A stretch of 64,000 bases of DNA from the NCBI GenBank assembly GCA_007844125.1, contig CM017563.1, positions 33,397,840 to 33,461,839 of the forward strand. The letters are read 5' to 3'. The notes under the pieces are model-generated. The model searched no databases. It saw only the letters and a list, made by a program, of their open reading frames with translations, and was not told the DNA's origin. The translations under genes were made by a program, and so were the position numbers. This DNA comes from Sinonovacula constricta (taxonomy: Eukaryota; Mollusca; Bivalvia; Cardiida; Solecurtidae). Of this stretch, positions 49,935 to 60,851 are shown one piece after another; positions within the stretch are counted from its first letter, which is position 1; each line of letters starts with the position of its first letter.

Positions 49935-50423
49935 CTAGACAATAAGAACATTAATTTTTCCTTGCAAAAGCAACATTGTCAATAATACAAAAAATAAAAA
50001 CAAAAAAATTGACACATACAAATAATAAATAAATAGATAAATAAATAAAACTTTTGTTTTGTTTTTTTTGCACGGCGTTTGCATGCATATTGTCATACGT
50101 ACATTTTGACCGCCTACGTAAAAAGAAACGATTGGTAACATAAACATATTTAAGAGAACGTGAACTATATCTGGTATAGTTTTAAAAAATATATTTAATA
50201 TAGCAGCAAAATGTAATAAGATCCTTTCGGTCACATCTGCGATTCTGATTTTTCTTATCTTTGAAAATAATTTGCTACACATAAAAAGACTCGGGTAATG
50301 AACGATAAGAGTTTTAACGGCAAATCTACTTAGTTGTCGGTAGAATATGACAGGAACCTCCTGGAAATTCTCAAAGAACATGTCAGTGATGACATTTGGT
50401 GCATGACTTATCATATTTACCAC
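49935..50423 (-). CDS. 162-codon open frame, possible remnant or exon
   Basis: This is the longest non-repeat frame in the window. Its first two thirds look protein-like (FENFQEVPVIFYRQLSRFAV, then a basic region and two hydrophobic stretches, ILLHFAAILNIFF and VLLNMFMLPIVSFYV). The last third is K- and hydrophobic-rich AT sequence. There is no acceptor in this frame; a very good acceptor just upstream (CCCTTTTTTCAG, about 50459) instead opens another frame for 24 codons (NEIQIENIILFRG...CTKCHH). Length is more than I expect by chance at this AT content, but no family is recognised. Confidence 0.28.
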   Translation of the reverse strand: MVNMISHAPNVITDMFFENFQEVPVIFYRQLSRFAVKTLIVHYPSLFMCSKLFSKIRKIRIADVTERILLHFAAILNIFFKTIPDIVHVLLNMFMLPIVSFYVGGQNVRMTICMQTPCKKNKTKVLFIYLFIYYLYVSIFLFLFFVLLTMLLLQGKINVLIV

Positions 50424-50429
50424 GAAACA

Positions 50430-51185
50430 ATATTATATTTTCTATCTGGATTTCATTCTGAAAAAAGGGTAATAGAAATTACCTTGTCTTGAGACGTTTT
50501 ATCCAGGGAAAGTTTTTCACGAAATGGGCCAATTTTTGTCAGTAGCTGTATATCTGGGTTGCACTTTTTTTGAAAATTGATACAACAAAGACTTTACAAA
50601 GCTACTCTTATTAATTTATGCAATTAGATAACACATACTATATTCAATTTCTTAATATTTAGATGAATGAAAATGTGCATTAATGTTTCATTCTAGTACA
50701 CTTTTTGTCTTTATTGCACATGTTAGTTATAATTTGAGGAACAAAGGATATGCTAAATATAACTTCTCTGAAATTCTGACCATGAAGAATGATAATTGAA
50801 TAAAGTATGAAAGAAGGCGAATGCCTGTGAATTCAAATTTAGAGAAAGTATTTGCTGATTCGTTTCAACATATGCCATCTAAGATTCTTTTAGCATTCAA
50901 TCAGCGTGTATTCATTGTTTAGTCCGAGTTCATTCACTTTTTTCTGGGTTAAAAATATTTTAATAAAACAATACATTTTTCTTCGATATAAGTCGCTACC
51001 TTGTAATAAGGATCAGCACCATAGGATGGTCAGTGCTTATACCAAATTATTTATAGTCAACCATTTTTGTGCAGTTGTTCAAATCGAAATAATACCATAT
51101 TTTTACCACTATGGGGACATTATTTTTCAATGACGTCACCTCTTTCGTCATAACTTATAGAAAATATCAGCGCTTGGACATTTTG
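50430..51185. other. no gene seen
   Basis: AT-rich DNA. Confidence 0.35.
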
Positions 51186-51189
51186 TATT

Positions 51190-51480
51190 CAAATAGATCG
51201 TTTTTCTTCTCATTGCTTGCTTTTGAGAAACTCGTCAGGAAGTGCGAGGTTAGAGCTCTGTAAAACCGGTTTAAGAACCCCAGTCGGTCTATATTGCCGA
51301 CTGACTGTTCCAAGGTGGTAACTGTCGGGTTTGCTCTTTTCGTTAAATGACTCATCACAAATTTGTTCTTACTTTTCGCTTGGCTTGCATGTTAAATACC
51401 TTTGTTCTGTGCCTTTTCGGAGTTTGGTATATGTTGCAATGCTCATAGGAATTTGTCATATGTTCTTATTGCTTATGCCT
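51190..51480 (+). repeat. dispersed repeat R, best full copy
   Basis: Reference copy of R: starts near AATAGATCGTTTTT, runs through ACCGGTTTAAG, GTAACTGTCGGGTTTGCTC and CTCATCACAAATTTGTTC, and ends after CATAGGAATTTGTCATATG. It is GC-richer than its flanks, with no TIR and no A-tail. Confidence 0.78.
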
Positions 51481-52197
51481 TTTTCATATACGTGTATTAA
51501 CAAAAGACAAACGAAACCATTCAGGTCGTTTTGGGGACATTTACCTTTTAGATGGTGTTATGAATAGCTCACTTGACATTAACTGTGGAACAAGAAACAG
51601 CTGCATTACCGTCGAACAGCTGTGGTTTGGGATTATTTATCAATGATATCAATTTCATATTTAATGCAGATTGTGTGTTTATGTTCAATATCTTTCGGTG
51701 AATATCTCCATTGACAACGTCTATATTTAAATAGATGGCATATCAACATGAGAGACTATTTTAAATTAAGTTTGTGAACTACAATTAACGTAATGATGAT
51801 TTACCTCGTGAAACATCCTATGGTATTTATATATCTCAAATTATAGGTTTTTGCAAGAGTATATACTTAATTTAAGGAATAAAATGCTAAAGGATTCTTA
51901 CAATTAGGCTTAAGCTTTCAGAAACTGTGGAGGGTTTTATCAAAATTGACGACGTAATGATTTTATTGCTTTAAAAATTAATATCAGTATATAAAAACAC
52001 TTATGAAACAAGACATAAGCCTTCCTGCATGTTATTGAAATGTTTTATATAAGATAAACACAATCAGAGGTCTTATAAACCTTTGCCCCACCATTCAGTC
52101 TAGTTTCTTTACAAAACTGATCAGACTGGAGGTTACAACCCGTGCTTAAAATTTACGCTATTACAGCCAAGAACTTATCTTTCTAAATACCAACCGA

Positions 52198-52386
52198 TTG
52201 ATCTACACATTGTTAAAACTGCATGACCTCAAGCCAAAATTTGGACACCCACTGTTTGAATTATATCTCTCTAACAACTTGCCCTCTATGGGTGAGGTAC
52301 TTACGCAGTCTACAGTATGTACAAGAAAAGTCGTTGATGCGGAGTATCAAAGGCGACGCAAAAAGTGGAAGAGTTTAATATATTAA
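52198..52386 (+). CDS. possible terminal exon, unknown
   Basis: 62 codons, with a protein-like run KLHDLKPKFGHPLFELYLSN and a basic end (YQRRRKKWK) before TAA. Upstream AGs (for example TGACCTCAAG at 52235) have weak pyrimidine tracts. It may equally be a transposase or gene relic. Confidence 0.25.
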   Translation: MIYTLLKLHDLKPKFGHPLFELYLSNNLPSMGEVLTQSTVCTRKVVDAEYQRRRKKWKSLIY

Positions 52387-52556
52387 AGGAACAAGTAAGC
52401 AAGTAACAAAGACGTTTGAAACGTTATGGTTTTTATTTGAAGGTTTTCAGTATACTATAAACCTCGAGAAAAGGTATGTATAACTTATATTCCTAAGATC
52501 ATAGAATGGTTTTAAACAAAATAAAAAGCAATATCCGACGCCATTCGGTAGGTTTT

Positions 52557-52603
52557 CAGATGTTACATATGTAGATGTTACATATGTAGATGTTACTTAT
52601 GTA
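52557..52603. repeat. 15-bp tandem repeat, three copies
   Basis: GATGTTACATATGTA repeated three times, the last with CTTATG. Confidence 0.95.
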
Positions 52604-52878
52604 GAAAAAATTGCAAAATTATCATAATAAGCTATAAAACTAAAGTGTACAAGCAGAAAGTGCACATGTGCAGCATTTTCACATTACACAAATAAGTATT
52701 GTTAGAATAGTATGTTTCTCGAACGTAGAATGTCTTTTCTTTCTCAGTACTAGTATGTCATTGTTTATTTTCAAAGTTATTTTGAAAGTTACAGACACAC
52801 ATAAATAAATAAATGTTATAAATAAATAAATAAATAACATAGAACGCCGTTTACCGAATTTTAACCCGTATTTTTCAG

Positions 52879-53093
52879 GTTTAGAAAGTCCGCAAAACAA
52901 ATTGTCCCCATGTGCACATTTCAGTGAGCATTCCATATATAGCTCCAGCACGTCGCCAATAACTCTAGTTCCAAGGTCGTACCTGTTTTTTCTTCTATGT
53001 GTGTCATATATCGTCTTAGTGGTTTGTAATTTTTATATTAATTTATGTTTGTATGTTTGCCTTTGTCTATTGGCAGTTAAAATTTTAATATAA
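52879..53093 (+). CDS. candidate terminal exon: Ser/Thr-rich stalk and membrane segments
   Basis: A strong acceptor (CCGTATTTTTCAG) precedes 70 open codons in phase 1, ending TAA at 53091-53093. The product is a Ser/Thr-rich stretch (FSEHSIYSSSTSPITLVPRS) followed by a hydrophobic run, YLFFLLCVSYIVLVVC, and a second hydrophobic part, LCLYVCLCLLAV, to the stop. This resembles the end of a membrane-anchored extracellular protein. The antisense strand is also open (52679-52951). No AATAAA follows closely, and a 48-bp minisatellite begins 80 bp on. Hydrophobic frames are common by chance in T-rich DNA, hence the low confidence. Confidence 0.3.
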
Positions 53094-53169
53094 TTATCTA
53101 GTTATTCTCAGACATTTTTTCAAATTTTCATATTAGTAAGGTACACCGTTATGTGTTCTTTCTGTCTTA

Positions 53170-53330
53170 TATAATATTGACAGAATGGTGTCGAATTTGC
53201 TGTTTTCTTACTTAATATTGACATAATGGTACATAATTTTGCTGTTTTCTTACCTAATATTGACATAATAGTACTGATTTTGCTGTTTTCTTACCTAATA
53301 TTGACATTATAGTACCGATTTTGCTGTTTT
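53170..53330. repeat. ~48-bp minisatellite, about 3.5 copies
   Basis: The unit contains TTTGCTGTTTTCTTAC(T/C)TAA and TATTGACATAATGGTAC; the last copies differ by a few bases. Confidence 0.92.
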
Positions 53331-54029
53331 GTGTACATTACTTCAACTGAGATACTTTAATGAACATAGTTTCTATGGGAAAATGTTTTCCGTCAACATA
53401 TTATTGTCATTTATCTACTGTTGCTTTTGTTACCAACATTCTCTACAAATATTTAATCTTATGAAATATATTGGACATAATTTCACCGATTTGACAATTA
53501 ACACTCATACTTACTTAAGCAATTTTAAGAGTAGTTCTACTACTGGTTAGTCCGTTGTCATAACAACGCGCCGAGTTTTGCAATTTTTATGTGACAACGA
53601 AATGCTACTCACAGTAAATTCACTATTATATCTGCGTTCAATGGACATTGTTTGCAGTTAAGAGAAACACTATTGATGGAACGAAAAACCAACCAAACAA
53701 TCAATTATCTTAGTAAACAACCAACGAAACAACAAAACAATCAATTACTTGTTCGATAATTAAACAGGGTTTGTTGGCAGGATAAAGCTGTCTAAATATT
53801 CATCCTTAAAGCTTCTTTTGAATGAATCACGACTATGCAGAGTGAATGCAAATATCATTAGATTAAATATGCAATTAAATTTCAAGAAGTTACTTGCATT
53901 AATGGGTTTAGACAAATTTATTTTCGGAGAAGGCGAATGCAAATTTAATAGGATATGTAAAGTACAAAATAAGAAAATGCAATTTATAATACTTAGATTG
54001 AATGGAAATGTTTTACAATCTAATTTATG

Positions 54030-55022
54030 AGGACAAAGACCTTAATAAATAAAGTGCATTTATAAAATAAATAAAGATCATAATTATGAAGTTTAAATTT
54101 TTTATTTAAACAAATCGTTAAACCTGCTTACTCGTTTAATGCACGTGTCTCAGCTACATATATTGTCAATGTACATGTAATTAATATAGACGGTTCACTA
54201 ATTATAAATGTCCATAATAGATAAACATAACAACTAAAAGCCACGTTGTTTGATGTCATTTCGTTCAATAAAAATAAACACAACAATTGACATCAGAATG
54301 ATTACCAGGCAATAAACATATTTTTCTAAAACAACATTTACAGCTCTGAATTTGTAATCAGATATAGAAAAAAGTAAAATATGACAAGGTCGTATGAGTA
54401 CCAGATTATATATTACAAATTTGAAACCTTGAACACAGGTGTATGATAAGAGTTACATGCAAACGTGAAGTTTGCAAAGTGGAAGTATTCTTACTTACTA
54501 AACATAAGTTCTTGTTTGACAAATAAATATTGAAGCAAAATTGTATACAAATTTGATAATTCTAAATGGTGGTGTATATTCGATTCAAGACTAAACCATT
54601 TTTTCATAAAATTGAGTAGGAAGGGTAACAAACCAAACAGTATATGTACTGAATAGTGACTGTCACACTTGTTACATGTACACATGTTATTGCTGAACTG
54701 GGTCTGGTCATCAAGTATAACATGATGACTCTTTATCTCCATGTCCCCTTAACATTTTCTAAGACCATTTAAGCCTCTGTGTTCAGCGGGATAAGTAATC
54801 CATTAAGTAACCAGTGGGACCACAAACATGTTGATAGACATCAAATAGAAACTTTCATTTTCAATACCTTCACACGTTGCATAGTGTAGACTCTTCAAAA
54901 CTTTGTTCACATGTTTTAGCTAGCACGTACATACAAATAAAATTAGAAAGAACGCGTTACTACTGACTGTTTAAATCTATGAAAATGTTAAAAGTAAATA
55001 TAAGTTTTATGTTTGATTCATG
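54030..55022. other. no gene seen; presumed 3' flank of the minus-strand gene
   Basis: No canonical AATAAA on the minus strand was found in the 300 bp after the stop at 55023; a CATAAA variant lies at about 55010. A diverged inverted piece of repeat R is near 54370-54470. Confidence 0.35.
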
Positions 55023-55192
55023 TCAGTGGGGAGGACATGAATCTATGTCATGCATGACGTAATTTCTGACGTCATTAGAAATCGGTTGGTCATAGTTGTC
55101 TGGAACTATATTCACTACCCTCTCTAACAATAGTCGTTCAATGTCGGCAGCGGTACATCGACCGAACGTCTTGTCCCATAGTTTACCACCGC
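55023..55192 (-). CDS. exon 3 (last) of the 137-residue secreted protein gene
   Basis: The acceptor TTAATTTCAG (AG at 55194-55193) is followed by 170 bp ending in TGA. The first two bases complete a Gly codon begun by exon 2 (G+GC). It encodes 55 residues: GGKLWDKTFGRCTAAD, an amphipathic segment rich in Leu, Arg and Glu (IERLLLERVVNIVP) that looks helical, a polar DNYDQPISNDVRN part, and a C-terminal CPPH. The two cysteines (GRC, DSC) are the only ones in the mature protein and could form one disulphide. Composition is near 48% GC in a 33% GC setting, as expected for real exons here. Confidence 0.78.
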
Positions 55193-56338
55193 CTGAAATT
55201 AACAAGCCATGTAAACAATCATTTAGACGTCAGTTTAAAAAAATATATACATGACCTGAAAACTTAAATTCAACAAGACGTATGTTAAGTCATATCATAA
55301 AAACCATGTCACAAAACATGTTTACTTTTGAACTGTTTATTTATTTAAAACAGTTAATTCTCCTATGTAAGTTTAAACCCCATAAAAATAAAAGACAGGA
55401 TGAGACGGAAAGGAGCTGAGAGAAACAAATAGAGATGGAGCGACAGAGAAAGAGAGAAAGTGACAAATAGAGAGACATTGAAAGGGAGTCGTGGACAAAA
55501 TCAAAACATCAAACCTGACACAGTTGGGCCTTTCAAGCAGATATGGTAGCATATTATAAATAACTAATGTATTCGAGCCGATCACTGATATATTTCTTTC
55601 AAATAATTCCAAATTAAAATTGACCGATTGATACTAAAGCTCGTAATAATATCGTAATGTATTATTACCTGATGTGAAAGGAGAACGTGTTTAATATGGT
55701 ATAAATAGCATTGTAATTAAAACACACAATTCATTCTTAATTTTATATTGTTTGTTGTAAATTAAAAATGGCCAAGAAAGTTCATACATGATCTTTGAAG
55801 TGTATGATATCACTGTAATTCTTTTTTTTTATTTTGCGATTTATTAAATATCTAAGGAATACTTTTGTTTATTTTCAAAATTTACTAAACCGTCTATATC
55901 AAACGTGACCAAAATAAACGTATTTAATTCTTTATCAAAGGCAATGTAATTTAAAAACGTCACTGGAACTCAGAAATAAATTATTTCGATTAAGTTAAAT
56001 GTGCTACAATATCAACCGCTCGAAATGAAACAGTAATGAAATCTTTGATGTGGAGACGTTTAGTTATAAATCTCTGTGAGCTTGATACACGCGGATCAGA
56101 ACTTTATATATACACACTTTGAAGTTGGTAGTTTATTACGATAATTAAAACGACTTATGATTGGTATTAGTGAAAGAAACAGGCGAAAATCAAAACACAT
56201 ATATGTATAGCAGTTGACGACAGTGCGTAAGATGCAGATTAAAAGACAAACATGCATCAACTACGCTTTATCTTAAGACTGTTTTGTTGTTTTTTTACGG
56301 ATGGCGTGTACATGTAACAGCATTCTAATTTTCACTTA

Positions 56339-56618
56339 AACCGGCCGCAATAGCTCAGGTGGTAGAGCGTCGGCTTGCGGATCGGGAGGTCGTGGGTTCA
56401 AACCCCGGCCGGGTCAAACCAGAGACTTTAAAGTTGGTAGTAGTGGCTTCCCTCCTAACGCTCGGGGCTAAGAGGACAGCATTACACCCGACTCGTCGGT
56501 GTCTGTATAATGGACCGGCCGGGTTCAGTCCCTGGGCACCTCATAAGTGCCCCCGTGCTATAATTATAGAAATGTCGCCGTACAGTATCGGCAAAAATGC
56601 CGGCAAATCCCAATCCCA
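56339..56618 (+). repeat. SINE-A, full length, 11-bp target-site duplication, in intron 2
   Basis: This is the best tRNA-like head of the family (box A TAGCTCAGGTGG, box B GGGTTCAAACC), complete body and CGGCAAAAATGCCGGC palindrome. It is flanked by ATTTTC(A/G)CTTA at 56328-56338 and 56619-56629. It lies inside intron 2 of the minus-strand gene, antisense to it. Confidence 0.95.
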
Positions 56619-56732
56619 ATTTTCGCTTATATTTAGTAGCAGTAGGAGTAAGCCATTTTAGGTTATAACAAAATGTACTATAAAACTATGAACTATAAAC
56701 AAACTTAACTGCAAGCAAAATGAAAAACTAAC

Positions 56733-56909
56733 CTTGTAGTAAAGATGCTGTAAAACCGCTGTATCCGAGCCTACTGGTCAGTGGAGTAGATTCGTGTGTT
56801 TTTAGAAGATGGATCAAACTACTGTCATCAGGGTTTACAGAGACAGTCCATACGGGGTCTGGCCTGCCGGAAAACACGTGCAGCTCAATCCGAAGTTGCT
56901 GGCTGGCTG
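56733..56909 (-). CDS. exon 2 of the 137-residue secreted protein gene
   Basis: 177 bp between a tandem acceptor (TTTTCTTAGCAG) and the donor CAAG|GTTAGT; both introns are phase 1. It encodes the core of the mature protein: QLRIELHVFSGRPDPVWTV, a variable middle, then SRLGYSGFTASLLQ. The paired motifs GRPxPxW and LGYxGF are, from memory, shared by a widespread family of small uncharacterised proteins; I could not search to confirm. The Ile/Leu/His alternation at its start suggests a beta strand. If the second AG of the acceptor is used, one alanine is lost. Confidence 0.82.
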
Positions 56910-57029
56910 CTAAGAAAATTGTATAAACTGTATTTCTATCACTTAGACTAAAGACAACAGGAAAGATGTAAAGACTCGCGTTCATCTGTTTATTCTTTCT
57001 GAATTCGGTAAATAGTACAGCAGAAAAAC

Positions 57030-57032
<3 letters not shown>

Positions 57033-57128
<96 letters not shown>

Positions 57129-57136
57129 ACACACAC
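57033..57136. repeat. (CA)n microsatellite in intron 1
   Basis: About 50 CA units with one CAGA and one CATA break, followed by an AACAAC tract. Confidence 0.97.
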
Positions 57137-57544
57137 GTAACAACAACAACAAGAACAACCAACAACCAACAACAACCATCTCAGGCAGACTATAATTCCA
57201 TTACGTAGCTATTCTTTCCATCATTCGTCTTTCTGAGATCAGTAGTTATCTTTGTCGGTGTTAACATAACAGATATCTAGACAGTCTTATGATCAATGTA
57301 TATTCCGGATAAAGCTTTCAGTACTCTGTGGTCAAAAATGGTGAAATGTAGACAGGAACTACTATTCCGAATGATGACAACCCACACGGAACATAAGTAG
57401 ATCTTAAGACGACTCCTTAAGCAGCTCATTGTATATTATAGTTAGTTGTCTCACTTTGACGGAAGAGATTTACTTTCACTGTTTGTCTGAAAGAATGCCT
57501 GTGTCAATTAGCTTTTCTTGCACCAAATTCTATTTTTGTGGACT

Positions 57545-57676
57545 AACCGTTTTCACGCGGTGATTGTTTTTCCTTTCCATCTCTCTCGTCCCAGTCTCTT
57601 TTTCCCAGTTAACCGTTTTCACGCGGTGATTGTTTTTCCTTTCCATCTCTCTCGTCCCAGTCTCCTTTTCCCATTT
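57545..57676. repeat. 66-bp tandem duplication in intron 1
   Basis: Two copies (57545-57610, 57611-57676) differ at only a few positions. The unit starts AACCGTTTTCACGCGGTGAT and ends in CCAGTCTC(T/C)TTTTCCCA. Near-identity means it is recent. The period is divisible by three, so the minus strand stays open through both copies. Confidence 0.95.
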
Positions 57677-57713
57677 AACATGTTGTACTGACGTCTCACA
57701 TTCTAAGATTGTA

Positions 57714-57797
57714 ATTCCCATATGGCCTTGTCATATTCCCATATGGCCTTGTCATATTCCCATATGGCCTTGTCATATTCCCATATGACCTTGTCAT
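57714..57797. repeat. 21-bp minisatellite, four copies, in intron 1
   Basis: ATTCCCATATGGCCTTGTCA plus one T, four times, with one G-to-A change in the last copy. Confidence 0.95.
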
Positions 57798-57957
57798 ATT
57801 TTCATCTTTCAGCGTAGATCAACGAATATTATGAGACCAGCTTAATATAAGTGAAACGCACCCAGGTCAATAACTAGTTGATCGGTAGAAAAAAGTGCAT
57901 ACACGTAGTTGTATTAGATGGAGGATGAACACATCATATACGGTGAGATCTGTAAAC

Positions 57958-58007
57958 AGTGTGTGTGTGTATGTGTGTGTGTGTGTGTGTGTGGGGGGGG
58001 GGGGGGG
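57958..58007. repeat. (GT)n followed by a 15-bp G run
   Basis: About 16 GT units end in an uninterrupted G run near the 5' end of intron 1 (on the minus strand a C run then AC repeat). Assembly errors are likely in such a tract. Confidence 0.95.
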
Positions 58008-58049
58008 TGTCTGTTTGCTAATAACAAATGAAATGAAACTACTTCTTAC

Positions 58050-58116
58050 ATGCTGCTGTCAAAGCAAAGTATAATCCGAATACACTAAGAATAACACTTT
58101 TGTCAAACATCCCCAT
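58050..58116 (-). CDS. exon 1 (signal peptide) of the 137-residue secreted protein gene
   Basis: The ATG at 58116 sits in a strong context (AAAATGG). It encodes 22 residues and one base before the donor GCAT|GTAAGA. The peptide MGMFDKSVILSVFGLYFALT is a typical signal sequence: a short charged start, a hydrophobic core, and small residues (TAAS) at the likely cleavage site, which falls at the exon junction. The phase-1 donor matches exon 2: T+CA or T+CC both give Ser. The full coding sequence is 67+177+170 = 414 bp, 137 codons and a stop, with no internal stop. A second in-frame ATG two codons on is an alternative start. No clear TATA box was seen. Confidence 0.75.
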
Positions 58117-58239
58117 TTTGCAAACGTTACACCTATATCAAAAAGACACAGTCGTGACACTGATAATTATCAGGTAGGCTATTACAGATAACAACGATAA
58201 GACGAAAGATACTGTGTTGTTTGTTTTGTATTCATTTTC

Positions 58240-58460
58240 TTGCAGCACACTAGGTAGAGCTTCGGCTGTATGGAAGACCCTAGGTTAGGTCACAGATCGC
58301 AACATACCAAATTCGGCGAAAATGGAAACCTCTATTGCTATTTTGATTCTCCTTTGGCTGGATTGGCCCAGTCGTTAGGATAAATCGATTGGGTGAGGTA
58401 TCTTGCATTATTATCCTGAAATGTTATTTACATTGAAGGCAGCACTATTGCTGTCTTTAA
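58240..58460 (+). repeat. SINE-B, degenerate copy
   Basis: TAGGTAGAGCTTCGGCTGTA and GCAACATACCAAA match the SINE-B head end. GGCCCAGTCGT, ATTATCCTGA and GAAGGCAGCACTA match the body in plus orientation. Heavily mutated, with no target duplication found. Confidence 0.5.
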
Positions 58461-58612
58461 TTATCAACGTACCCAGAAAACTTACATATTGCTACTTGTT
58501 AACGGCCATATATCTAACAACCACACATGTAGTCAATTAATTTTACCTAATTAATTACTGTCTTAAAGTACAATCGAAACTACTACCTTTAAAGTTAGGC
58601 GTCGGAACTATA

Positions 58613-59133
58613 GATAGTTTCCACATCAGTGAAGATCCCTTATCTTGGCAGCCATCTTGGATGGCAACTTCAAGGGACTTCCAGATTTTTGTATTGAAGC
58701 TAAAAGTTTATTTCCTTGTAATTTCCTTATTTGTGGTCCAAATATTCAAAGCTATACACCATTGGAAAGGTCTTGAAATTCATATTTTTAGAATACAATA
58801 TTTTTCAAATTGATAAATGCACAAAGAATAACATGCAATACAAAGAAATAAATACACTTATTGGCTGATCCTTAAAAAAATGAAAAGTATACCTTTTGGG
58901 GGTTTTTTTTTTTATCTTTTACACTATCAAAACATAGTTTTGCTATTTAAAATACTTCATAAAAGCGATTAAATTTGATATAAAATTCAGTAAAATAGAT
59001 TGAAAAATAAAAACACAGTGGTGAGTTTAATATCGCACATATTTCCAGATTTCGGCCTGCATTAGCCTCTGCCTTCAAAGATGGCTGCCTTAAACTGTCT
59101 TATCAGTGCCTATGACATCACGTGGAAACTATC
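58613..59133. mobile_element. TIR element T, complete copy (521 bp)
   Basis: The ends are perfect 12-bp inverted repeats (GATAGTTTCCAC), flanked by TA at 58611-58612 and 59134-59135. Farther in, GGCAGCCATCTT (left) and AAGATGGCTGCC (right) form a second inverted pair. There is no coding capacity. A truncated sister is at 9844. Confidence 0.88.
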
Positions 59134-59139
59134 TAAAGA

Positions 59140-60850
59140 TCAAAATATGCGCGAGGCCACATCACTCAGCCTATAACACATACACAGTTTTCTATTGTTT
59201 ACATGTATTTGAACCACGCAACATATTACTGCAGGTATCTTAAGGCGATATGACGTAAAGTTGTTGACGCCGTTCACATTTTCTTCCGCTGACATTCAAA
59301 GCTGCTGTGTGTATTTATTCAAGGCAAGTATAGGCCTGAAGTGAAACACTTTATCAGTGGCGATGAGAATATTTTGTTGCATGAAACTTCCACAAGCTTT
59401 TTAAAGTACGCCTTACTAGCCAGTATACAATAATTGAACATATATCGGATTCGAAAGTTCCAATTAGGTACATTGTTAACATACCTGTTTCCGACGAAGA
59501 CATATCTAAGTGGAGCGAAATCACAGTTTTAAATATTAAGACAAAGTGACGATGTATACGGTGATTACACAGCATGTTATACGGGCGTGTGTATATAATG
59601 ATACACCTGTCATACTTGACTTGTGTCACTGTCAAACCCTAAGCAGTCGACCGCATGTAGCGGTATAGTTTCACCTGCATATGTATAGTTTTGAACGAAG
59701 CCGTATTTTATACCTTCGGAGTTCATGCCATCAACACTCAATATGAAAATCACGTTCTTTGAAGTTTAAATTTACCTTTCGTCCTAACGAAAACTCACGA
59801 CAGCTTAACAAAATACCTAGCTAATGACTATTATCATAACAAAGAAATAACGCAAAACTACACTAGGCCGAGTGCACGTAATACTTGTACACTAGTTTTT
59901 AGGGATGATGAAATTCCCGATAAATACTATCGTTCATGCTTATTCACGTATGATGGAGATTAAACAAATAATACCCCCACACCCACACCCCTCGAACTAT
60001 GCCGTGCTCAAAGCTACTTTACATCATAACTGTTTTGGTTTAGAATTAAATTCAGATATATGATCCAGATGATGTAGGCTTCCCCATCTATTTTTAAATG
60101 TTTAACAACTTATAAACATTTGCTATGATAGCAAAAACAAACGAAATTCATTAATTCTAAGAATCCTTTCAACGCTCCTAAGCTTGATTCACATCCCAGC
60201 AAAAAGTCGTGCAAATCCCGCAAAGAAGCGAACAGTGTTTTAACTTATAGGTTATTTATTTTACAAGCAATCAATACAAATTAAACTGACAATTTGACAC
60301 ACCTAGATCAGATTTTTTTCAGGTTAATTTCTTCGTATATCGGAATCCATGAACAGAAGGAAAACAACACAATGGCCGCCTTATGTAGGTTGTTATTATT
60401 GTTTTCGAGTAATGGTTTTAATCATATTAAAATCCGAATATTTAAAAAAGCGTCGTTTAACAACAATTCCGGTTAAAACTGACAGTTTAGTGACTATGCA
60501 ATGGTTAGACATTGCCTAAAGATACGTCCATTTTCTGCGTGAATGTACGATGGGTTATGGTATTCTGGTGGTTTATTGATAAAAACTAACACACACACTT
60601 TGTTAAACGTTAATACATGTATAAACTCTGGACTTCTTGTCACATTCTCGATAAAAAGGCTTGAAGTACAGAAGAATTCTACGGTTGTTAAGAGCTAAGG
60701 GATACTAATATTCACTTCAGTTTTAAGCTGCATTGTCTCTCTTTTTTAGCATAAACAAAGAAATCTTGAACTGATCAGACAACGGCCCAATCTGTAGATC
60801 AGAGCAGGACATTCTCATTGGCAAACTGGTGCGTTTGTAACAACTTTATT
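59140..60850. other. no supported gene
   Basis: AT-rich. A very good acceptor (GATTTTTTTCAG, about 60322) is followed by an open 60-codon frame with an ACAATGG start (MAALCRLLLLFSSNG), too short and unsupported to call. Confidence 0.3.
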
Positions 60851-60851
60851 A

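Noticed and set aside
52679..52951. Minus-strand 90-codon frame with four cysteines
   Set aside because: It is the antisense of the plus-strand exon candidate at 52879, which has the better acceptor; the right half is AT-rich simple sequence.
57530..57721. 63-codon minus-strand frame with a 22-residue repeat inside intron 1 of the secreted-protein gene
   Set aside because: As a cassette exon it would end in phase 0 while the next exon needs phase 1, and its openness follows from the duplicated 66-bp unit.
60294..60476. Possible signal-peptide exon after a very good acceptor
   Set aside because: The hydrophobic run is short, no convincing donor follows, and the frame decays into AT-rich codons. 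Not enough for a call.
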